From Przewalskia tangutica (taxonomy: Eukaryota; Streptophyta; Magnoliopsida; Solanales; Solanaceae), in assembly GCA_029844215.1 (NCBI GenBank), contig CM056736.1:60449562-60513561 (forward strand): a stretch of DNA of 64,000 bases, given 5' to 3'. Positions within the stretch are counted from its first letter, which is position 1; the number at the start of each line of letters is the position of its first letter. Below are positions 1 to 10,656 of the stretch, piece by piece. The notes under the pieces were generated by a model, which was not told the origin of the DNA, did no database searches, and saw nothing but the letters and a program-made list of their open reading frames with translations. The position numbers and the translations under genes were made by a program.

Positions 1-99
1 GAGAGGCAACCGTACCAGTTCAAATTATGAAATCAACCGTACCATTTCAAAATATGAAAGTCATGTCAAAAACAGGGACGCCTGCCCTCAGGATCATTA

Positions 100-310
100 T
101 GCATATCCTATTCATGGGACTATTTCACCCACATGAGACTCGAACCCGCATGGATCTTTTAGACCCGCAATGAGTATCTATACTCGATACCTGCATCATG
201 GAGAGCTAGTCCACGGAATATTCATGGGACTATTTCACCCGCATGGGACTCGAACCCGCATGGATCATTTAGACCCGCATGAGTATACCTACTCGCATAA
301 TGGATCGCAA
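100..310. repeat. Two-copy tandem repeat in M0 LTR
   Basis: A unit of roughly 105 bp occurs twice. Each copy has a block reading CATGGGACTATTTCACCC followed by CGAACCCGCATGGATC and a TAGACCCGCA stretch. A short open frame at 170-418 is a by-product of this repeat. Confidence 0.75.
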
Positions 311-479
311 GTCAATGGAATAATATATAAAGTTGCCGACCCTTTAGTGAGGGACGCGGTGATGTGGAAATATAACACTTGCACGAATAGCTATCATGAG
401 AAACCATATGCAAGTTAAATAATCTTTGACTCTCATTAGAACAAATATAATGAACTATCATTTTAGAAAAACCCATGGA

Positions 480-845
480 ATTACCATGTCATGTAATATT
501 AGAGACTTGAACCCAATAGCACCATGTACGTCTGCCGTACATCCTTTTTATAAAAAGAATCATATCATGTAATATTAGGGACTTGAACCCAATAGCACCA
601 TGTACGTCCGCCGTACATCCTTTCATTTATAAACCCCAAGACACTAGCACTTGTAGCATCAAGGCACTTTCACTTTGAAAATCAAGTTACTTACACTTTT
701 AAAATCAAGGCACTTACACTTTTAAAATCAAGTAACTTATACTTTTAAAATCAAGGCACTTACACCTTTAAAATCAAGACACTTACACCTTTAAAATCAA
801 GTAACTTATACTTTTAAAATCAAGTCACTTCCACCTCATTTACCA
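480..845. repeat. Short tandem repeats in M0 LTR
   Basis: A block of about 60-75 bp containing GACTTGAACCCAATAGCACC and a GTACGTCYGCCGTACATCC motif occurs twice (about 485-625). It is followed by about seven degenerate 25-28 bp copies of ACTTTTAAAATCAAG (about 660-830). These behave as intra-LTR microarrays with no coding content. Confidence 0.7.
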
Positions 846-2760
846 CATGAAATCTAGATTCATTTAAAATACGTACGTCCACCGTACACTCATTTTATAA
901 AGTTCATGCCAAAAGAAGAAAGGAAAAGTTCACATACCTTATCGGCTATACCACCCGCTAAGTAGAATATGCCACAAGTAGTACTTCAACTTATAATGAC
1001 AATGACACTTCTATCAACTTCATGATACTAGTATACACTTATACCACATAATGAATCTCATTTCTTATAAAAATTTGGGCAGCACTTCCCCAATTTATAC
1101 GTACTTTTCCACCTTTCAAGAAGACCAATTCATCAACAACCAAGGCACCAATAAGGTCACAACCAACAGTTAACCAAGGTGATTCACACACCTATTTATT
1201 ACGTAAAAAAACCTCTTATTCACGTAAAACAGTCCACAATCCAACAACAACAAGGGTAAAATGTGAGGCCTTTCAACACCTTTCCACACCCTTATTCCCT
1301 TAGGACTTTCATTAGCAATTACTACATTTAAACATGCATATTGGTGGCTGAATTTCCAGCATTCCAACTCCACAAAACAGTCCCTAAAACAACACAACAA
1401 CGTCTCACAGTTTCATGCAGTTTATCGGCCAACTACTACAACCAAAGCCATTTCCATAACTTCTTGTAATCCAATTTACATTCCAACACTTATATATAAA
1501 ACACATCCACTTGTAATAACAAGATTTCCTTCATTTTAACATGAAAGTAGTGATGATAACAACAACAATAACCAATGAATTCGACAACACCAAAACTGTC
1601 CAGTTTTCGGCTAGCACGCCAAAACTGTGACATGTATTTATTATTCTCCTTTTTACTTAACACAAGTTCATCTATCAATTACAATATCATATAACTTCCA
1701 ATTACTTCAAGAGGAAGAATAAATCTTACCTTAATCTTTGTAACAAACAACCCTTAAGTTTCGACCAACCTTCCTCTTTTCCACACCACTCCTTCAAGTC
1801 ACAGTCACACACACGTATCCTCTACAAGCTTGTACCCATCTTCCTTTTATGTTTTACTTCCAAAAAGTTCATAACAAGCTTAGGGTTTCAAGATAGTTTT
1901 GGTCCAAAACCGTGATCATTAAACTTGGAGAGTTAACTTGGCTTAGAACTTGATTAGGGAGCTTAATCTTGGAAAATAACTTACACTTGTTTCATGGAAT
2001 TTTTGAGAGCTTGAAGAACAAGGGAGAGAGAAGAGAGTTTGGATGATGAAAATATCTTTAAGCTAAGTCTTGCAAAGATTTGAATAATATAGATGAATAT
2101 CTCACAAGTGGAGGGGGACCCATGGACCCCACTAGTCCACTTGTCTCATAAATATCTCCCACACTTGTCCACTTGTCTTCCATTCACAAATATCTCCCAC
2201 ACTTGGCCATTTTTTTTTTCAAATTTCGACCCCCCCCCCCAAAAATTGTGAAATTTTCAGTGGGCCCCACTTTAGCAATGTCAAGACTTAATTAATCCAC
2301 ACTAAGTCCATATCTCTATTGGAAATAATCCAACTACAAGTTAATAATTTTCGTCGTCACATTTATTATATCCGAAATTACTCCATCAAGAAAATGTAAT
2401 ATACTTTCCTTCCAACGTTCAAATCTTATATCCTAACTTACTGTTACACCCCGTAGTTCCAGGGTATGTATATGAGGACGTACGTACGAGAATACGACAG
2501 TAAAATTGGAAAGGAAGAAAGATGTGATTTTTCGACGGAAAAGTTTCTGGATTTTGTGAAGGAAAAATGTTCGTTAAAGGGAATTGGATTCCCAGATTTG
2601 GTATTTGGACTTTTTGGAATATTTGAGAATTATGAAATTTTATTTCCGAAATTGGTCACGTGGGGCCCACGGGAAAATTTACGGTTTTGTGGGGCCCACT
2701 TTATTTTCGGATTTTTGGCATTACGGATATTTTCGGAAGATGAAATATTTTGGACGAGTA

Positions 2761-2972
2761 GGGGGTGACACGTGTCACCCCCGTGTGGCCATGTTGGCCG
2801 AATTGGAGAAGGACAAGTGGCACGTTTTTTTGGTGGACAAGTGGCCCATTTTTGTGGTGACCACTTGTCCCATTTTTGTGGTAGCCAAATGGTTGGCCAA
2901 CTACCCACACACATGTACCCCATCCTCACCATCCACTTGCCTAGATCTTGGCCATTGATTTCCCTATAAATA
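2761..2972 (+). promoter_or_regulatory. S1 U3 promoter: palindrome plus TATA box
   Basis: A perfect 22-bp palindrome (2761-2782) has arms GGGGGTGACA and TGTCACCCCC around a CACGTG G-box core. A TATAAATA box lies 204 bp downstream (2965-2972) and is followed by CCCC. Palindrome and TATA recur with the same spacing in the other LTRs. Confidence 0.7.
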
Positions 2973-4499
2973 CCCCTTGTGTGCAAGACTTTATTTCATC
3001 CACATTAGAAAGTTTCCAAGGCAAAAAATTCCCCTCCCTCCCTTAGTGAGTTCTCGTCCAAACACCCCCCACCTTGAGTAGAATTCTTCAAGTATTGGTG
3101 TTGTTCCAAATACTTTAGCATAAATCCCTGGTGGTATTAAAAAAATATCCCAACATAACAGCCCGGAAATACTACTTTATTGCATAGTCGCAAAATGAAG
3201 CCCATGAAAAATCTTCATAGATTAGATGAAGTATTAAGAGAAGTTGTTTAGAAACTTCTAAGGGTTGCTTGGAGCGGGTTGCAGCATAAGGAATTGAGCT
3301 AAGCGTTGCTCGGATCGACTTATATCTTGGATAATTTTGGGCTTATCGAGGTAATTACCTATGTCCCCCTATTGTAATTGGAGATTACATGTTGTAGTAG
3401 TTTAGAATTTAGTATAAGATATATTGGAAGGATGATTATAAAGAATTGAACTATATTTACATAGGGTAGACTTGTAGTATTATTGTGGAGTAGAATTGTA
3501 CACGTCCGGTTAGGCGTGTAACCCCGGGATTGTTGGTTTGCAGCGTGCCTCGTTAGAAGAGGAGATTTTTGTGGTTGCGAGGGGAGTCGCGAATTTTCCG
3601 TAGAATAAGGAATCTTGTATCTAGAATTATTCTACGAAGAGATCTAGAGGTTGATAGACGTTTTGTGGCCTTTATAGGTTGAAGTACTACGAGTAGCGTA
3701 TTCTACTTGAAGGGTGGAAAAGGCGAGCAAGGTTAGAGTACGTGGAGCGTTTTGCTAATTGTCGATAATCGTCGCGAGGTATGTGAACCTCTTCCTATCC
3801 TTTCTAGCATGATGTTTTGTAAACTATGTAGTACGGTAGACGTACATGTGCTAAATGAGTTTTGGTTGGTTTAAAACATAAAGTGTTATAATAGCTTTAT
3901 GGGAAGTTAGTTATAACGACTTTATGTAGGTAAACGAATGGTTTATTGATTTTAGAAGTTAAGAGACTTGATCTTAAAAGATAAGAGACTTGACTTAATT
4001 GAATTGATATGAATCTTGTTAAAAAGTGTGAAACCTCATTCGTGAGTAATGAGTACTTGGTTTTTAAAGAATAATGTTTTACTGATTTCGGAAATGAGAA
4101 TAAGTATCGAACAAGCCACTGCAACGTTAATAAAGGAAAATGTATTGACAAATAATTAATTATATTAAAACCAGTAGAAACCTCCATCTGCATAGAAGCT
4201 AAGATAAGACAAAATTGTATTACATTTCCTAGATCATGGCTGCTTTAATAAGATTGTTATAAACAAGAATAACCTACTCACACATAAGGCATATGTTACT
4301 CAAATTGTTTTAAAAGAGAATTATGTTATTAAGTGATTAAGACTATGAACTACGAAACCTTTCGAAAATGAGAGACTTGAGTACTTGAAATTAGGCAAAC
4401 TTGAACTTTTTGAAAAGAATGTTGCTACTTGATTTTTTTAAAAAAAGGAAAGTATGGTATTATTTTAATCTGTCCTAAAAGAGAGTTTAAATGTTATGG

Positions 4500-4822
4500 C
4501 CGATTTGATACCGAGTCCCATGAGATGGGCCGAGACATGTATTACATACGATTCCTATCGAGTCCCATGAGATGGGCCGAGACATGTATTCCATACGATT
4601 CCTATCGAGTCCCATGAGATGGGCTGAGACATGTATTCCATACGATTCCTATCGAGTCCCATGAGATGGGCCGAGACATGTATTTCATACGATTCCTATC
4701 GAGTCCCATGAGATGGGCCGAGACATGTATTCCATACGATTCCTATCGAGTCCCATGAGATGGGCCGAGACATGTATTCCACACGATTCCACCTCGAGTC
4801 CCATGGGATGGGCCGAGACATG
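4500..4822 (+). repeat. 47-bp tandem array in S1
   Basis: About seven copies with a period of 47 bp. Each contains GAGTCCCATGAGATGGGC and a GACATGTATTCCATACGATT stretch. The unit is homologous to the larger 46-bp array in the LTR of O at 34290-34960, so the array belongs to the LTR subtype. Confidence 0.9.
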
Positions 4823-5423
4823 TTATACGTATCATACGATTTATACCTAGACTGCCGGCAGTGAGGAACGAGTTCCACGGGCATGAAGGATGACTTTGAG
4901 GGAGTGAGTCCCTGCCTTGACATGACTACTTTTATGTTGTAAACTGTAGTTTGATTATCATACATGTCTCCTGTTTTATATAAACTGTTATGATTTCATT
5001 TACAGTATTTTCCAGTTTCACTTACTTGGTACTGTTGTCGACCTCCCGGGGCCGCGTCATGCCGCAGTAGAGGTACATCGGTTGATCCTCACTCTTGGAT
5101 CACGCCAACAGATTGGGAAGCTCCGTTTTCTCCGGAGGCTTATCTTTTGGTATGTTTTCCCCGAGTTTGTAAGTTCTTGTACATTCAGGGGTATGGCGGG
5201 GCCCTGTCCCGTCATAGTTGTTGTAAAAATCTTAGAGGTCTGTAGTACTGTTGTGGGCAGAGTTTGTAAAAGGGATGTAACTGTTCGGGTTCAAAATTTT
5301 ATGTATATATACATGCCGAAAGGCAATCTTCTCTTGATAAATTGTTCTCATTCTATAATTGTTTCATGTCTTGTTTTTATATTCCGCTGGTTACTCTGAT
5401 ATATGTCTACTTGGGTGCCCGGG

Positions 5424-5499
5424 TAAGGCACCAGTCACGGGCCCGGGATCGGGTCGTGACATAAGGTACCAGTCGCGGGCTCGTGGTCGGGTCGTGACA
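5424..5499 (+). repeat. 38-bp tandem duplication of the LTR terminus in S1
   Basis: The last 38 bp of the LTR occur twice in tandem, at 5424-5461 and 5462-5499. Both copies end GGTCGTGACA and they differ at several positions. The TSD abuts the second copy, so the inserted LTR carried both. Confidence 0.85.
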
Positions 5500-5504
5500 C
5501 TTAC

Positions 5505-5542
5505 GTTCTCACTTAGTAGCCATGGAATTACGGGGTGTAACA
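5505..5542 (-). mobile_element. M0: terminal 38 bp of its 3' LTR
   Basis: Read on the minus strand this begins TGTTACACCCCGTAATTCC, the family LTR start. It is joined on its right to a polypurine tract. S1 and its TSD separate this piece from the LTR body at 1-2441. Confidence 0.85.
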
Positions 5543-5577
5543 TTCTTCTCCCCTTATAAACATTCATCCCGAATGTT
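5543..5577 (-). other. M0 polypurine tract and adjacent hairpin
   Basis: On the minus strand an A/G-rich tract directly precedes the LTR. Just upstream lies an inverted repeat with arms AACATTC and GAATGTT (5559-5577), the same hairpin found beside the polypurine tract of the other elements. One arm position has mutated here, losing a base pair. Confidence 0.75.
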
Positions 5578-6329
5578 CATACTAGGTCTCAAACTATACA
5601 AATATCGGCATAGTCTCTTTTAACTATACCTACCAACCTATACTCGTTAGTGTCGGTGCCGCGGCTCTGGAATTACCGCGCCTTCCATCTTCAAAGACCG
5701 CGGCCCCGCACGCTTCAAGATCTGCGCGTGCCTGAAATTCACGACACGCATTTTGATCACTTAATCTCTTCTTCTTCCACAAGTTCCAACCATACTCAGC
5801 AACCCAAAGATGCCTCACAGGCCACAATATATCATAACACTTTTTGTCACACTAATCCATCCGAACAGGAAATCGATTCTCGTAGATTAATCCAGGTTAT
5901 CACCTAGAACTGAAACATACCAATGGCACAAGGCAACTTGCCTAGTATATGTACACAAGATGATAGATATAACTCCTAAGTTTCCTCCGATATCCCTATT
6001 AAGGTTACTTCTATAGCATATCTGATTCATGCTCCTCATTTAATCTCAACAGATATACAAAGCCCATATTATATAGAAAAACCCAACCAATAACCAACAC
6101 GCTCTAAATCAGAGTCTAAATCTCCAAATTAGGGTAACACATTTAAACAGGAACTATAAGAACCATACTATCCATAAATAATCCACATATTAAGACTAGG
6201 TTGGTCACCTCCTAGGAACACATGTGATATCTAACCCAAGATATTACCAAAAACCCACTAAAAAACACCCACCAAATATCATGATATCATCGACACATTT
6301 ACGCAACATCGATACATGAATGACCTGAT
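5578..6329 (-). mobile_element. M0: internal 3' region, no intact gene
   Basis: Minus-strand internal sequence between the integrase remnant and the polypurine tract. No reading frame resembling a known domain survives. A GC-rich patch (5645-5790) contrasts with AT-rich surroundings. It contains TGGAATTACCGCG, a string also found in plant 18S rRNA, but the similarity does not extend into its flanks. Confidence 0.55.
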
Positions 6330-6577
6330 GTACCGCTACCAAATCAGATGGTAAATCCAACACATAGGCAACCTTGCCTATCCTACAAATAACCTGATAA
6401 GACCCAATGTACCTCGGACTAAGCTTCCCTTTTCATGACATCCCACCAATACATACCTTTTGGGATCATGATACATCTTAGTAGATTCCTGGTGAAATGA
6501 AATATTGTGAACCATAGACCTCCATCGTAATTTTGTTTCATAATCCTGTTATATTCGGAATGCATAGATTGACCTTC
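6330..6577 (-). pseudogene. M0: integrase remnant with core deleted
   Basis: On the minus strand about 6330-6435 encodes the integrase C-terminal segment with a PRYIGPYQV-like motif followed by GKVAYVLDLPS. It then joins directly (about 6436-6577) to a segment matching the integrase N-terminal/zinc-binding region, with HDP and a YVLVGWH-like string. The corresponding regions in M1 are about 10.1 kb and 14.3-14.4 kb, so in M0 the whole catalytic core is missing. The rest of pol is cut off by the M1 insertion at 6578. The product could not be a working integrase, and the assignment rests on similarity to M1. Confidence 0.7.
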
Positions 6578-7352
6578 TGTCACGACCGACCGGGCGCGAT
6601 CGGTGCCCTACTCCGCACCCTGCTCGTATACATCGAGAATAGCAATGAACATACACAACATACAACATTTTAAACAATAACATCACAGGCTAGCCGATAA
6701 GGCCGCCTTCCATAAGATATGCATAATCAAAAAGCAAAACTGTACAACTCGGTTCTTACATCCCCAAACCACAACATGTGACTACTGCACTTAGAATAAT
6801 AACATGGACAGGGCCGCCATACCCCTGAATGTACATAAATCTACAACATCAGGGAAAAACTGTACCAAAAAGACAAGCCTCCGGAGAAATGGAGCTTCTG
6901 ACGTCTGATAAGTGATCCTAAGAATGAGGATCCACCACCGCTACCCTACTGCGGATGAACGCAGCCCCCGAGGAAGGGGGTCAGTACACAATATGTACTA
7001 AGTATGTAAAACTGAAAAATACTGTAATTACATCATAAGTTTAAAACAAAGCCGGAGACATGTATGATAACAAAATTACAAAGACACAGGCCTTACTAAC
7101 AATGAGAGTAACTAATAGTATACGTACAACATAAAAATAGGAAGCTCACGATCAAAGCAGGACCATCCGCCCACAGTATCATTTAGCAATCCTACTCCTG
7201 GGACTATTTCACCCGCATAGGTCGTGTGGACCCGCATGAGGTATTCCTCACATAGGCTGTACCCGCCCGCATGAGACTATTTCACTCGCATAAACCCATA
7301 AGGACTCGCATGAGGTATTCCTCGCATCGTGGGTAGCAAATCCACGGAAACA

Positions 7353-7512
7353 GGTGGTATAACGATCTTGGGGATTTACCTCTCATTTATACTCTTACCC
7401 TGAAGCATGTGGTATAACGATCTTGGGGATTTACCCCTCAGATATACTCTTACCCTGAAGAAGGTGGTATAACGATCTTGGGGATTTACCCCTCAGATAT
7501 ACTCTTACCCTA
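7353..7512. repeat. About 55-bp tandem repeat in M1 LTR
   Basis: Three copies of a unit containing GGTATAACGATCTTGGGGAT and TATACTCTTACCCTGAAG. It lies in the same third of the LTR where other subtypes carry unrelated arrays. Confidence 0.85.
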
Positions 7513-9230
7513 TCTCAACCGGCCATCATATATAACAAAAGCACTACCGGCTTATCATACAATAAGTAAGCAAGTTAAGAAATCCCCCTAACTTCTTATT
7601 AGTCTTATTCATATACACTCTCATTTTAGTTTACTTAAGGCACTAGCATATCTTTTATAAAAATCCGGGAATTTAACCCAAGTACTACATACTTCTACTC
7701 TTTAAAACAAATGACTCTTTTTAGTATAAAACTTCCAAGATACTATTAACCATAGTATCAAGTCAAAATTACTTTTCAGGACAAGTCACAATACCTTTAG
7801 AAATAAAGTTAGGTTTCTAAATCAAGTGACTCCTTTTCTTATAAAACCTTAGGCAATTGATGCCTTAAAATCAAATTGCCTTTCATTAAATCAAGTCATT
7901 TATCTTTCCATAAAGCTAATATAACCAACTTCCCATAAAGCCGTTATATTCACTTTATACCTTAGCCAAAAACAATTTCCTATCCAAGGGACTTATGCGT
8001 TTAAAACGAAACAAGTATCACATACTTTAAAACTCTTCAAGTCCCTTAACTTTAATAAAACTTAAGACATCCTTAATACTTTCAAAGAATTGAGTTAATC
8101 TCCTAACTCACCCGACTTGGCTATTCATAAAACTAGTAAAGGATATCAAGGTCTCAGACGCTCACCGTACTATATACATGCAACTAGTCATGCTCAAAAG
8201 ATAGGAAAGTTCTACATACCTCTTCGGGCCAATCCACTTGCTAAGTACAATATCCCGCCCGTAGTATGTCAACCTATAATATCCACAATACGTCTATTAA
8301 CGCCTTACTTCAAACGTAGAATATTATAAGTGTAAAGTCTCTAAATTCTACCGAAATCTGACAAAGACCTCCTTTGTTTCTACTTACTTTGCCACCTTTT
8401 TCAAGGCCGAATTCAATAACCAAACACGCCACATTTAAGGCCCAATCAATGCAATTAATCAATAGGGGATTACACGCCTACTAGACGTGTAAAATTCCGC
8501 CCCACAAACGATATCAAACTAAAACAAACTACTAGTCCAATTCGGCCACATTGAGATGCAACAATACCAATTCTTATCCGATTTCCATTTCAATCCAAGT
8601 TGTTAGCATAACATGAAATCAAGTCGCAATCGATTATAACTACTATAATCTTCAAGTAAGTAACATGCGACAATTCTAATAAACGACCAAATTGTAATCC
8701 AACTTCACATGGCTTAAATGACATTTCGGTTTTAAGGCTACAATAAATCCATAATACTTATAAAACATCAACACATAAACTTCATGCTAGCAACATGTAA
8801 AGCTAACAACAATATATATAATCTTGTAACACTTTTAAGAGACAAGATTATTACCTCAACGAATCTTAATCCAACTCCAAATACGAAGTCGCTCCTTAGA
8901 AACTTAGAGCCTCTTCAAGACACTTCAATCCGCTACTTGAGACCCTTAGAACAATACCAACAAATTTCCTTCAAACTTCCAAACAAAACCTAGAGAAGCA
9001 ACTAGGTTTTCACCTTGCGACTAATACGAAAACTATCTTTTTCCGGGATTTTTCTATTGAGATACACTTACAATACACTCATGAACCTTGGTTTAAAGTG
9101 TGGAGCTTAATGGACAAGAAACAAAAAAAATTTCTTTTCAAAGGGCGTGAACCCGAGAGCAAGTTCTTGGAGCTCTTGAAATTCTTGAAATTTTTTCTAA
9201 GTGTTGGACTTAGTCTTGCTACTAGTAGTA

Positions 9231-9443
9231 TTATATAGCACAATGGAGGGTCAAGATGTAAACAAATGGGTGGCTTGGATGAGGTTCTCTTAAATATCAA
9301 GCCTTGTGGACCCATTGACTAAGTCAATTTTCTCAAGCTCACTACTTGCAAGACTTAGTCATCCTACAAAGGTCAAATGACCCTTAAGTCCTTGCCCATT
9401 TTCGTCCAAGGCACCATAAGGGGGGTGACACGTGTCGCCCTCC
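9231..9443 (-). promoter_or_regulatory. M1 U3 promoter: palindrome plus TATA-like box
   Basis: The palindrome at 9422-9443 has a GACACGTGTC centre with one mismatched arm position. About 185 bp away on the minus strand is a TATATAA motif (9231-9237). The arrangement matches the other LTR promoters. Confidence 0.55.
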
Positions 9444-9572
9444 CATTCATCACAATATTACATTTTCTGACAATTTCATAATTCCGATAAATTTTTACAA
9501 GTCTCAAATCTTAACATTTCTGAGTTCTTACATACCTTCTTAAAACATGTCCTGTAAATACGAGGTGTAACA

Positions 9573-9608
9573 TTCTTCCCCCCTTAGAAACATTCGTCCC
9601 CGAATGTT
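9573..9608 (-). other. M1 polypurine tract and hairpin
   Basis: A minus-strand purine tract abuts the LTR, preceded by an inverted repeat with arms AACATTCG and CGAATGTT around a 4-nt loop (9589-9608). Confidence 0.8.
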
Positions 9609-9648
9609 CTTTCGGAGTCAAACTTATAATTAGCGACATAGTTTCCTT

Positions 9649-10656
9649 TTACAACCCTGACATACCAATAATGCCACACATGGCCACATAAAAGCATTTA
9701 CACAAAAAAAATGCTTCAATTAAAACTTGACAAGTAAGGGAAAACGAATTACCTGAAGGTGTAGGGAATAAGTGAGGATACTTCCTCAACATGCCCTCCT
9801 CCGCTTCCCAAGTCATCTCCTCCCGGTTATCATTCCTCCACAAGACTTTGACGGAAGTCACATCCTTGGTCCGCAGTCGCCTTACCTGGCAATCGAGTAT
9901 CGCTATGGGACTCTACTCATACGATAACCCCTCTGTCACCTGGACCTCACTAGCAGGGAAAACTCTCGCTGGATCTCCGATACACTTCTGCAACATAGAA
10001 ACATGGAAGATCGGATGTACAGCCTCTAACTCTGATGGCAGATCCAACTCATAGGCAACCTTGCCTACTCGACGGACGATCTGGTAGGGACCAATGTACC
10101 TTGGGCTGGGTTTCCCCTTCTTACCGAATCTCATCACACCCTTCATGGGTGACACCTTCAAGAAGACCCAATCGTCTACCTAAAACTCCAAATGCTGACG
10201 CCGATTATCCGCATATGACTTGTGCCGACTCTGAGCTGCTAACAGTCTCTCCTGGATAAGTTTCACCTTATCCACAGCCTGCTGAACCAAGTCTGGGCCA
10301 ACTAGCCGCACCTCGCCCACGTCGAACCAACCAATCGACGATCTACATTTCCGCCCATATAAAGCCTCGTATGACGCCATCTGTATAGTGGAATAGTAGT
10401 TGTTTTTATAAGCAAACTCCACAAGAGGTAAATGATCCTCCCAGCTACCCCTGAAATCAATCACGCAGGCTCGCAGCATATCCTCAAGTGTCTGGATAGT
10501 ACGCTCTGCCTGCCCGTCAGTTTGAGGATGAAATGTTGTACTGAGACTCACCTGTGTCCCTAATCCCTTTTGGAAAGACCTCCAGAAGTTAGATGTAAAC
10601 TGGGCTCCCCTATCAGATATAATCGACACCGGGACACCGTGCAACCTCACAATCTC
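9649..10656 (-). pseudogene. M1 pol 3' part: integrase core, C-terminal domain and chromodomain-like tail
   Basis: Read on the minus strand, 10656 to 10183 is integrase core. It has ISDRGAQF with the second catalytic Asp, then FHPQTDGQAERTIQTLEDML with the catalytic Glu, then EALYGRKCRS and WFDVGEV. 10161 to 9913 carries the C-terminal domain with PRYIGPYQIV and a VHPIFHVSML string. 9861 to 9649 carries VTSVKVLWRN and an EMTWEAE motif with YPHLF, typical of the chromodomain-like tail of plant chromoviruses. Such tails are thought to steer integration toward marked chromatin. Two in-frame TAG codons interrupt it (10180-10182 and 9913-9915). The first sits where relatives usually have Gln, consistent with CAG to TAG. 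The gene is split at 10657 by S2 and is non-functional as read. Confidence 0.88.

Larger units (their letters stand above)
1..2441 (-). mobile_element. M0: 3' LTR of a minus-strand Ty3/gypsy element (distal part)
   Basis: This is the body of an LTR read on the minus strand. Its terminal piece lies at 5505-5542, where it meets the polypurine tract and internal region of M0, and S1 separates the two pieces. Blocks shared with other LTRs in the window include the imperfect TACGTCYACCGTAC motif and the AAAATCAAG repeats. The outer end lies before position 1, so the LTR is at least 2.48 kb. It lacks the CACGTG-type palindrome seen in the other LTRs. No cellular coding sequence is visible. The small open frames here are not conserved in other LTR copies. 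Confidence 0.75.
2442..5499 (+). mobile_element. S1: solo LTR inserted in M0 LTR
   Basis: A complete LTR starting TGTTACACCCCG and ending GGTCGTGACA, with no internal region attached. It is flanked by the 5-bp TSD CTTAC (2437-2441 and 5500-5504), so it is a solo LTR left by recombination between the LTRs of a former full element. Its first 350 bp belong to an LTR subtype shared with S3 and the outer part of S4, marked by a GTGGGGCCCAC block. This copy keeps the consensus at many CAG/CTG sites that are altered elsewhere in the window. Confidence 0.93.
6578..9572 (-). mobile_element. M1: 3' LTR of a minus-strand chromovirus-like element
   Basis: Begins TGTCACGACC on the plus strand and ends GGTGTAACA, that is TG...CA on the minus strand; length 2995 bp. 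The candidate TSD on the left is CCTTC (6573-6577), and the partner lies beyond the window. To the right it meets a polypurine tract and the integrase-chromodomain end of pol, which fixes it as the 3' LTR. The short open frames inside are LTR sequence and not genes. Confidence 0.88.
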
